Below are positions 1 to 4,854 of a stretch of 5,492 bases of DNA, in pieces (positions within the stretch are counted from its first letter, which is position 1; every line of letters starts with the position of its first letter). Under the pieces are notes generated by a model. That model was not told the origin of the DNA. It searched no databases and saw only the letters and a program-made list of their open reading frames with translations. The stretch comes from Collinsella sp. (lineage in GTDB: Bacteria; Actinomycetota; Coriobacteriia; Coriobacteriales; Coriobacteriaceae). Location: positions 1-5,492 of the forward strand of contig JAIJJM010000164.1 of NCBI GenBank assembly GCA_022728415.1. The letters are read 5' to 3'. Made by a program: the position numbers and the translations under genes.

Positions 1-30
1 GTGCATGCGTGCAGTGGAAGGTGTGGGCAT
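1..30 (-). CDS. possible start of the gene downstream of pyrC (partial)
   Basis: On the minus strand an ATG at 30..28 opens a frame that runs off the left edge (visible residues MPTPSTARMH). A GGAG about six bases upstream could be its ribosome binding site. It lies 92 nt after the pyrC stop in the same direction, so a further pyrimidine gene would be a natural guess. Ten residues are too few to identify a family. The start could also be spurious, because a terminator-like hairpin lies between it and pyrC. Confidence 0.3.
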   Translation of the reverse strand, partial: MPTPSTARMH

Positions 31-45
31 AGACGCTCCAATCCC

Positions 46-61
46 CCATGCAGTTGCATGG
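46..61. repeat. short perfect inverted repeat CCATGCA-GT-TGCATGG
   Basis: Seven-base arms are separated by two bases. The repeat lies between the pyrC hairpin and the possible next gene start. It could be a protein-binding palindrome for the downstream gene or a chance palindrome. There is no T-run, so it is not a terminator. Confidence 0.4.
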
Positions 62-70
62 TTCAGGCGA

Positions 71-102
71 ACAGAAAGCGCGGCACCGCAAGGGCGCCGC
101 GC
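71..102 (-). terminator. terminator-like hairpin after pyrC
   Basis: Read on the minus strand, GCGCGGCGCC pairs with GGTGCCGCGC (10 bp, one G-U) around the loop CTTGC. It is followed by the imperfect T-tract TTTCTGT. It starts about 20 nt after the pyrC stop codon, the usual place for an intrinsic terminator. The U-tract is weak, so partial read-through into a downstream gene is possible. Confidence 0.5.
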
Positions 103-122
103 ACAAAAGCGATAAGGCTATG

Positions 123-1412
123 CTAGCAGATGCAGCCGTCGGCAAGCGTCTGCTTACCGCCGACAAACACATCGGTGGCACGACCGGTGAGCGTGCGGCC
201 GGCAAAACCGGAGTTCTCGGCGCGCGACTCGTAACCGTCCTCGCCGACCGTCCAGGTGGCGGACGCGTCGAAGACGGTCAGGTCGGCAACGGAGCCCGCC
301 TTGACCTGAACCTGGTCCAGGCCCAAGATCTCACGCGGCTTGATGGCCATGAGCTCGACCATGCGGGCCATGCCCATCTTACCGGTGTTGACCAGCTCGG
401 TAAGCACGAGCGCCAGCGAGGTCTCGAGGCCGATCATGCCGAAGGGCGCAAGCTCGAACTCACGGGCCTTCTCCCACGGGGTGTGGGGAGCGTGGTCGGT
501 GACGATGACGTCGACGGTACCGTCGATGACGCCTTGACGGATAGCCTCGGCATCCTCCTCGGTACGCAGCGGCGGATTGACCTTGAGCGAGGTGTTGTAG
601 GTCTCGTCCAGGTCGTTCTCGGTCAGGAACATGTGGTGCGGGGTGGCCTCGCAGGTGACCTGCACCCCAGCTGCCTTACCGGCACGCACGAGCTCCAGGC
701 CATGGGCGGTGGAGATGTGCTGGATGTGCAGCTTGGCGCCGGTCAGCTTGGCGATCTCGATATCGCGGGCGATCTGCAGCTCCTCGCCTGCCGCCGGCCA
801 GCCCTCGAGGGCCAGACGGGTAGAGACCTTACCCTCGTTGATCTGGCCGTGACCGACCAGGTCCTCGTCCTGGCAATGGCTCATAAAGACCTTGCCGAAC
901 ATCTTGCCGTAGTCCATGCAGCGACGGAGCATGCCTGCACCCTGCACGCCGCGACCGTCGTCGGTGAAGGCGACGGCGCCGTGGGCAACCATATCGCCCA
1001 TCTCGGACATAGCCTCGCCCTTAAGACCGCGGGTCATGGCGCCAGAAGGATAGACGCGGCAGTGGCCGACCTCGGCAGCGCGGGACTTGACGAACTCAAC
1101 GACGGTGCCGTTATCGGTAACGGGGTCGGTGTTGGGCATGGCGCACACGCCGGTGAAGCCGCCCTTGGCAGCTGCGCGGGTGCCGCTCTCGATGTCCTCT
1201 TTGACCTCGTAGCCGGGCTCGCGCAGGTGGACGTGCATGTCCACCAGGCCGGGGACGAGGTACTTACCGGAAAGGTCGCGGACCTCGGCTCCCTCGGCGG
1301 CGAGATTCTCGCCGACCTCGGCGATCTTGTCGCCGTCGATCAGGACGTCAACGACACCGTCAAGCTCGACGGACGGGTCGACGACGTGGGCATTCTTAAG
1401 AAGCAAGGCCAT
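123..1412 (-). CDS. pyrC: dihydroorotase, type I (PyrC)
   Basis: Cytoplasmic zinc amidohydrolase that reversibly cyclises N-carbamoyl-L-aspartate to dihydroorotate, the third step of UMP synthesis. The protein is 429 aa, normal for a class I bacterial dihydroorotase. Visible motifs are the HxH metal site in DMHVHLREPG (H60, H62), the substrate stretch MPNTDP (92-97), the Asp-type bridging ligand region FTDDG (D151/D152) in place of a carboxylated lysine, HCQD (H179), HISTAH (H232) and TDHAPH with catalytic Asp306. All expected metal and catalytic residues are present, so it should be active. I chose the ATG at 1412 because TTGGAGGTG lies just upstream and the protein begins MALLLKNAHVVDP, as in homologues. 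The frame stays open upstream to 1532, but that extension is pyrB read out of frame. The start overlaps the end of pyrB by 17 nt, which suggests translational coupling. Confidence 0.96.
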   Translation of the reverse strand: MALLLKNAHVVDPSVELDGVVDVLIDGDKIAEVGENLAAEGAEVRDLSGKYLVPGLVDMHVHLREPGYEVKEDIESGTRAAAKGGFTGVCAMPNTDPVTDNGTVVEFVKSRAAEVGHCRVYPSGAMTRGLKGEAMSEMGDMVAHGAVAFTDDGRGVQGAGMLRRCMDYGKMFGKVFMSHCQDEDLVGHGQINEGKVSTRLALEGWPAAGEELQIARDIEIAKLTGAKLHIQHISTAHGLELVRAGKAAGVQVTCEATPHHMFLTENDLDETYNTSLKVNPPLRTEEDAEAIRQGVIDGTVDVIVTDHAPHTPWEKAREFELAPFGMIGLETSLALVLTELVNTGKMGMARMVELMAIKPREILGLDQVQVKAGSVADLTVFDASATWTVGEDGYESRAENSGFAGRTLTGRATDVFVGGKQTLADGCIC

Positions 1413-2340
1413 TATCGGCACCTCCAAGCAGCAGATACAGGATAGCCATACGCACGCAGATACCGGCGTAGACCTGCTCCAGGATGACGGAGCGTTGCGG
1501 GTGGTCGGCCATATAGGAGTCGAACTCGACACCGCGGTTGATGGGGCCCGGGTGGCAAATGATCGCGTCGGGCTTCATGAGCTTCTCACGGTCCTTGGTC
1601 AGGCCGAAGAGCTTATGGTACTCGCGAATAGTTGGGAACGGGGCACCCTCGAGGCGCTCCTGCTGTACGCGCAGCATGTAGACGACGTCCAACTCGGGCA
1701 GGACGGAATCGAGGTCGCTCGTCACGTGGTCGCAGCCCAGAACCTCGGGCGCCGGCGGCAGCAGCGTGCCGGGGGCGACGGCGTAGGTCTCGCAGCCCAT
1801 GATCTTCAACGCGGGGATCAGCGAGCCGCAAACGCGGGAGTGGGAGATGTCGCCGACGACGGCGACCTTCAGACCGTGGAAGTCACCCTTGTGCTCCCAG
1901 ATGGTGTACAGGTCGAGCAGAGCCTGCGTGGGGTGGTTGTGCTTACCGTCACCGGCGCAGATAACACTCGCGGGCGAATTCTGCGTGACGATGTAGGGAG
2001 CACCGGCATGCTTGTCGCGTACGACGATGCAGTCGATCTTGTAGGCGTTGAGGGTCTCGACGGTATCGACGAGGCTCTCGCCCTTGACCGTGGAGGTCGA
2101 GGAGCCGCCGAAGTTGAGGCTGTCGGCCGAAAGACGCTTCTCGGCGAGCTCGAAGGAGCTGCGGGTACGCGTCGAGGGCTCGTTGAACATGTTGACGATG
2201 GTCTTGCCCTTGAGCGTGGGGACCTTCTTGATGGCACGCTCATTAACCTCGGAGAACGCCTTGGCGGTCTCGAGGATGAGCTTGATGTCCTCTTCGGAGT
2301 ACTCAGTAATGTCGATCAGGTGCTTATGGTTGAACGCCAC
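1396..2340 (-). CDS. pyrB: aspartate carbamoyltransferase catalytic subunit (PyrB)
   Basis: Condenses carbamoyl phosphate with L-aspartate to N-carbamoylaspartate, the committed step of UMP synthesis; it acts in the cytosol as a trimer. With the preferred start it is 314 aa, a typical catalytic-chain length. Motifs in order are STRTR (56-60, carbamoyl-phosphate binding), the 80s loop STSTVKGES (81-89, which reaches into the neighbouring subunit's active site), HPTQ (136-139), VVGDISHSR (161-169), the aspartate-loop region MLRVQQER (222-229) and HPGPINRG (263-270). I prefer the GTG at 2340: GGGAGGTGAG (2357-2348) sits about 8 nt upstream as ribosome binding site. The GTG at 2352, which would add four residues, lies inside that Shine-Dalgarno. 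The gap to the pyrR stop is 4 nt. No regulatory chain (pyrI) is visible here, in keeping with control through PyrR. Confidence 0.96.
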   Translation of the reverse strand: MAFNHKHLIDITEYSEEDIKLILETAKAFSEVNERAIKKVPTLKGKTIVNMFNEPSTRTRSSFELAEKRLSADSLNFGGSSTSTVKGESLVDTVETLNAYKIDCIVVRDKHAGAPYIVTQNSPASVICAGDGKHNHPTQALLDLYTIWEHKGDFHGLKVAVVGDISHSRVCGSLIPALKIMGCETYAVAPGTLLPPAPEVLGCDHVTSDLDSVLPELDVVYMLRVQQERLEGAPFPTIREYHKLFGLTKDREKLMKPDAIICHPGPINRGVEFDSYMADHPQRSVILEQVYAGICVRMAILYLLLGGADNGLAS

Positions 2341-2344
2341 GGTA

Positions 2345-2941
<597 letters not shown>

Positions 2942-2968
2942 TCACATGTCTTGACTGCTGACACAGTC

Positions 2969-3012
2969 AAAAAAATAGATGCCCGACCGCTCAAAGCGGA
3001 ACCAGACACCCA
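2969..3012 (-). terminator. pyr leader intrinsic terminator (attenuator)
   Basis: On the minus strand, the 5' arm starting UGGGUGUCUGG (from 3012) and ending CCGC pairs with GCGG followed by UCGGGCAUCUA around the loop UUUGA. This gives about 15 bp including several G-U pairs, with a two-base UU bulge. A run of seven U follows at 2975-2969. It ends 39 nt before the pyrR start codon, where a leader attenuator should be. The 5' arm overlaps the 3' arm of the antiterminator described separately. Confidence 0.7.
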
Positions 3013-3075
3013 CAGGAAGTACTGCTCATTGGCAGCTATGTAATTCCATGCGGGTATCTCGTACCCCTTTAATGG
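3005..3075 (-). promoter_or_regulatory. pyr leader antiterminator and PyrR-type anti-antiterminator
   Basis: Two competing folds precede the terminator. Antiterminator: GAUACCCGCA (3058-3049) pairs over 10 bp (two G-U) with UGUGGGUGUC (3014-3005), sequestering the 5' arm of the terminator. Between the arms, GGAA/UUCC (3047-3044 and 3018-3015) and an apical hairpin GCUGC-CAAUGA-GCAGU extend the structure. Anti-antiterminator: CCAU (3075-3072) pairs with AUGG (3049-3046), below a purine-rich 5' bulge and the upper stem GGGUA-CGAGA-UACCC (3066-3052). It uses the same bases as the antiterminator 5' arm. Lower stem, purine bulge, upper stem and a GNGA-containing loop match the architecture known for Bacillus PyrR sites. 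The loop does not match the Bacillus consensus CNGNGA exactly, so PyrR binding is an inference. Confidence 0.6.
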
Positions 3076-3084
3076 TCAAGGCAT

Positions 3085-3147
3085 AGTGTAGCCAACATCG
3101 GACTCAATTGCGAGCATAAATACTAGTCAATCCGTAAACGGAGCCAA
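3085..3147 (-). promoter_or_regulatory. candidate promoters of the pyrRBC operon
   Basis: Two weak sigma70-like candidates lie upstream of the attenuator on the minus strand. The first is TTGGCT (3147-3142), 16 nt, TAGTAT (3125-3120), with a start near 3113. The second is a -10 TACACT (3090-3085) with only a poor -35 (TCGCAA), which would start near 3078, just before the anti-antiterminator. Either gives a short leader containing the whole attenuator. I cannot decide between them from sequence. Confidence 0.35.
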
Positions 3148-3183
3148 TCGCCCCATAAACCTATATATATTTGTGGGTCGCGC

Positions 3184-3212
3184 TTGAAAACCTTGTTGCG
3201 AGCTGGCATAAT
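3184..3212 (+). promoter_or_regulatory. sigma70-type promoter upstream of rpmB (distal)
   Basis: TTGAAA (3184-3189), a 17-nt spacer and CATAAT (3207-3212) match five of six bases in both consensus hexamers with ideal spacing. Transcription would begin near 3219, giving about 160 nt of 5' leader before the rpmB ATG. That leader contains the alternating complementary segments described separately. It points away from the divergent pyr operon. Confidence 0.6.
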
Positions 3213-3274
3213 CCCCTCTGCTGCACGCAAATCGGATCTACGTCCAGGGCCGTAGCGTGGGCACTATCGCCAAA

Positions 3275-3321
3275 AGAGAAATATCTCTGTGTAGATTGCG
3301 CACAGAGACATGCTTCTGTGC
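3275..3321 (+). repeat. chain of four alternately complementary segments in the rpmB upstream region
   Basis: Segment 1 is AGAGA (3275-3279), segment 2 TCTCTGTG (3284-3291), segment 3 CACAGAGA (3301-3308) and segment 4 TCTGTGC (3315-3321). Segments 1:2 pair over 5 bp; 2:3 pair perfectly over 8 bp with a 9-nt loop; 4 pairs perfectly over 7 bp with GCACAGA at 3300-3306 (segment 3 plus the preceding G). Each pairing excludes its neighbour. It could be a DNA operator overlapping the proximal promoter or, if transcribed from the distal promoter, a switching RNA leader. Confidence 0.5.
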
Positions 3322-3327
3322 TATAGT
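3319..3327 (+). promoter_or_regulatory. extended -10 promoter of rpmB (proximal)
   Basis: TGCTATAGT fits the extended -10 form TGnTATAAT with one mismatch. The -35 position at 17-nt spacing (CGCACA) is weak, as is common for extended -10 promoters. The start would be near 3333, about 50 nt before the rpmB ATG. Its upstream half overlaps the fourth complementary segment, so a protein bound to that inverted repeat would block it. Confidence 0.5.
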
Positions 3328-3381
3328 TCAGGCTTGTTTGTTAACGCGACATGTTCGTTTGTCGCCCAAGGAGGGTCAGTT

Positions 3382-3570
3382 ATGTCCAAAGTTTGCGAAG
3401 TTTGCGGTAAGCACCCCGTTGCCGGTCGCTCCATCAGCCACTCTCACCGCGTCACCAACCGTAAGTTCCGCCCCAACATCCAGCGTGTCTACGTCGTCGT
3501 CGATGGTCACCGTCGCAAGATGAACGTTTGCTCCACCTGCCTCAAGTCCGGCAAGGTTGCGCGCTCCTAA
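3382..3570 (+). CDS. rpmB: 50S ribosomal protein L28
   Basis: Small basic protein of the large ribosomal subunit, 62 aa, which is the normal length for L28. It begins MSKVCEVCGKHPVAG and has the typical ISHSHRVTNRKFRPNIQ core (about 18-34), then a basic stretch around DGHRRK (41-46). Cysteines 5, 8, 50 and 53 form two CxxC pairs, so this is the zinc-binding (C+) type rather than the cysteine-free form that some bacteria make under zinc limitation. AAGGAGGG at 3368-3375 fixes the ATG at 3382; the frame is open upstream to 3310 but without a better start. Codon use is strongly biased toward C-ending codons, as expected of a highly expressed gene. It is a single-gene unit with its own promoter region and a terminator 68 nt downstream. 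Confidence 0.97.
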   Translation: MSKVCEVCGKHPVAGRSISHSHRVTNRKFRPNIQRVYVVVDGHRRKMNVCSTCLKSGKVARS

Positions 3571-3638
3571 ATAAGGTCTTACCAATCAGTACCTCGGACT
3601 CTCCGGGTCAAAGACCTCGCGTTCTCATAGAACTTACC

Positions 3639-3671
3639 AAAGGCGCCCTCTCATCTGGAGGGCGCCTTTTT
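3639..3671 (+). terminator. intrinsic terminator of rpmB
   Basis: AAAGGCGCCCTC pairs perfectly with GAGGGCGCCTTT around the loop TCATCTG, and five T close it. This is a textbook Rho-independent terminator. The stretch 3571-3638 between the rpmB stop and this hairpin shows nothing else recognisable. On the minus strand the trailing TTTGG is a poor U-tract, so it would stop transcription from the transposase only weakly. Confidence 0.93.
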
Positions 3672-3672
3672 G

Positions 3673-3725
3673 CACTCATTGGGGACAGACTTACATGAGT
3701 GTTTTCACGCATTGGGGACAGACAT
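3673..3725. repeat. left end: two REP-like copies
   Basis: The outer copy (3673-3701) begins CACTCATTGGGGACAG and ends ACATGAGTG; its CACTCAT and ATGAGTG arms can form a 7-bp stem. A TTTT spacer follows, then the inner copy (3706-3725), which begins CACGCATTGGGGACAG. The two cores are 33 nt apart in the same direction. Confidence 0.85.
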
Positions 3726-3756
3726 GATGCATACCGGCAGCGGTTCGCCCCCTGCC

Positions 3757-4533
3757 TCACGCCGCCTCGTTCCAGCCTGTGGTGGCCTTGGTCACGCTTG
3801 TAGCGCCGATTCCGGTGATACGGGCAATTTGCTTGACCGTGAGATGCGCCCGCCTGAGCCTCAGCAGACAGGCATCGCGTTCGGGGCGTGGCAGAGCCTT
3901 GAGCAGCGCAGGATCTATACTCGGCAGGACTTCGCACGCAACGGAAAGAGCATCCTCATCAGGGATCCGCCGACGTGGAAGAACCTCCACTGACCAGATG
4001 CGCCCGGCAACTTCCTCGAGATGCTCGCAATAGCAACGGGAGCCTCCGACAATATCGAGCATAGGGGCCGCATCACAGATGTCAAAGGGATCGTAGCCCA
4101 GCTGATATGCCTTGTAGCTTGACCAGCGGTATGCCTCGAGCGAGTCAACCGCACCTTTCACGGGATTGAGATGGATATAATCGAGCAGCTGCACCGCCTG
4201 CGTGTCCGACTCAACTGCGACCCGCGAATAACGATTATCAAACAGATGCCCCGTTCTTCCCGTTTTCCCATTGAAATACTTAGCATATGCCGTCAGTGCA
4301 CACTGCATTGCCTTTGAAAGAATGTCCAGCGGATCATCAACCATCAAATGAAAGTGGTTGTCCATAAGGCACCAAGCCAACACCGCCACTTCATGGCGCA
4401 CAAACCTGTCCGAGATGTCCGATAGGAAACGATAGCGGTCGGAGTCATCTTCAAAAATAATCTGTTTGGAGTTCCCGCGGTCATAGACGTGGTAATAGCC
4501 GGTGATCGAAACGGAGCGGGCGCATCGGGGCAT
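3757..4533 (-). CDS. REP-associated tyrosine transposase (RAYT / Y1_Tnp family)
   Basis: Single-strand-specific HUH endonuclease/transposase of the IS200/IS605-related TnpA_REP group, 258 aa. The N-terminus MPRCARSVSITGYYHVYDRGN is typical of the group. The HUH motif is NHFHLMV with H60 and H62. The catalytic tyrosine should lie in ALTAYAKYFNGKTGRTGHLFDNRY (Y83 or Y86), followed by the family stretches LDYIHLNPVKGAV (117-129) and YRWSSYKAY (135-143). The C-terminus (about 217-252) has a helix-turn-helix-like segment with LTVKQIARITGIGATSVTKAT. All catalytic motifs are present, so the gene appears intact. I chose the ATG at 4533 because AAAGGAGAG lies just upstream; a TTG at 4548 would place the start inside or before that site. 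It lies between the mirror-image REP-like ends. GATATAAATAGG at about 4615-4604 on the minus strand is a possible -10 region, with no clear -35. Confidence 0.92.
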   Translation of the reverse strand: MPRCARSVSITGYYHVYDRGNSKQIIFEDDSDRYRFLSDISDRFVRHEVAVLAWCLMDNHFHLMVDDPLDILSKAMQCALTAYAKYFNGKTGRTGHLFDNRYSRVAVESDTQAVQLLDYIHLNPVKGAVDSLEAYRWSSYKAYQLGYDPFDICDAAPMLDIVGGSRCYCEHLEEVAGRIWSVEVLPRRRIPDEDALSVACEVLPSIDPALLKALPRPERDACLLRLRRAHLTVKQIARITGIGATSVTKATTGWNEAA

Positions 4534-4620
4534 AATCTCTCCTTTCAAAACTGTACAGGCAACACCAAAAAGGAGAGAAGCAACGCGAAATGCTGAGCCT
4601 GTAACCTATTTATATCCAAT

Positions 4621-4649
4621 GAGCGGCAATAGAAGGCCCAGAGCGGCAA
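4621..4649. repeat. direct repeat GAGCGGCAA, two copies 20 bp apart
   Basis: GAGCGGCAA occurs at 4621-4629 and 4641-4649, about two helical turns apart, just upstream of the possible transposase -10 region and inside the right REP-like end. It could be a binding site for the transposase or a repressor, or chance. Nothing else is recognisable in the 4549-4661 gap apart from the 8-bp palindrome CTGTACAG at 4551-4558. Confidence 0.4.
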
Positions 4650-4661
4650 AATGACAAATCG

Positions 4662-4714
4662 ATGTCTGTCCCACATGAGTGAATGCACTCATGTAAGCCT
4701 GTCCCCAATGAGTG
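4662..4714. repeat. right end: two REP-like copies, inverted relative to the left end
   Basis: The inner copy is at 4662-4681 and the outer copy at 4686-4714. The cores GTCTGTCCC (4664) and GCCTGTCCCCAAT (4697) are 33 nt apart, the same spacing as at the left end. The outer copies of the two ends differ at one of 29 positions and the inner copies at three of 20. ACATGAGTG (4673-4681) and CACTCATGT (4686-4694) form a perfect 9-bp hairpin around AATG. Confidence 0.85.
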
Positions 4715-4737
4715 GGGCGATGCATTATAAGTTGAAT

Positions 4738-4789
4738 CGCTTCATATTGTTGAAGCGTTTTAGTGTGCCTTTTACGGGAATCTGCCCGT
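4738..4789. repeat. two inverted repeats upstream of adhE
   Basis: CGCTTCA-TATTGT-TGAAGCG (4738-4757) has perfect 7-bp arms and is followed by TTTT, so it could be an operator or a weak terminator for plus-strand read-through. ACGGG-AATCTG-CCCGT (4774-4789) has perfect 5-bp arms and ends about 20 bp before the adhE -10. Neither matches the Rex consensus I know (TTGTTAAnnnnTTAACAA or a close variant). Confidence 0.45.
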
Positions 4790-4805
4790 TTACCGAATAA
4801 TTTCT

Positions 4806-4814
4806 TGCTATCAT
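4806..4814 (+). promoter_or_regulatory. extended -10 promoter of adhE
   Basis: TGCTATCAT fits TGnTATAAT with one mismatch in the hexamer (TATCAT, 4809-4814). No good -35 is present at 16-18 nt; TTTACC lies at 14 nt. The start would be near 4820, giving a leader of about 35 nt. The TGCTAT core is shared with the rpmB proximal promoter. Confidence 0.5.
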
Positions 4815-4854
4815 GCAAGGCGTAGGGTAAATCTCCGATCGCAAGGAGACACAA

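Larger units (their letters stand above)
3673..4714 (-). mobile_element. REP-associated transposase element (IS200/IS605-related) with mirror-image ends
   Basis: A 1042-bp unit with one Y1 transposase gene and complex inverted ends. The left 53 nt (3673-3725) match the reverse complement of the right 53 nt (4662-4714) at 47 positions by my hand alignment. Each end holds two same-direction copies of an ATTGGGGACAGAC-like core 33 nt apart, in opposite orientation at the two ends. Flanking palindromic CACTCAT/ATGAGTG arms allow hairpins. This resembles RAYT transposases, whose genes are typically bounded by REP palindromes they recognise. No target duplication is expected for this family and none is evident. 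It starts one base after the rpmB terminator T-run. Whether it moves as a unit is inferred. Confidence 0.75.

Noticed and set aside
48..1445. 465-codon open frame on the plus strand opposite pyrC
   Set aside because: It is the antisense shadow of a high-GC gene. The translation is low-complexity (rich in A, G, D, L, V), has no recognisable domain and lacks a ribosome binding site, while pyrC on the other strand has all catalytic residues.
3097..3107. AGUCC...GGCU segment on the minus strand resembling the Bacillus PyrR consensus ARUCCNGNGAGGYU
   Set aside because: The loop between AGUC and GGCU is seven bases and lacks the GNGA pattern. It also overlaps the candidate promoters, so it may not be transcribed.
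3673..4714. CRISPR-like or phage-like repeat array
   Set aside because: Only two repeat copies occur at each end, inverted between ends and explained by the RAYT element; there are no regular spacers and no cas genes.
3719..4725. GATGCAT at 3726 and 4719 as a target duplication of the element
   Set aside because: The left copy lies inside the left end region rather than outside it, and this transposase family does not normally create target duplications.
4606..4854. 82-codon open frame on the minus strand between the transposase and adhE
   Set aside because: It runs through the REP-like end, the inverted repeats and the adhE promoter, and shows no family resemblance or clear start signal.
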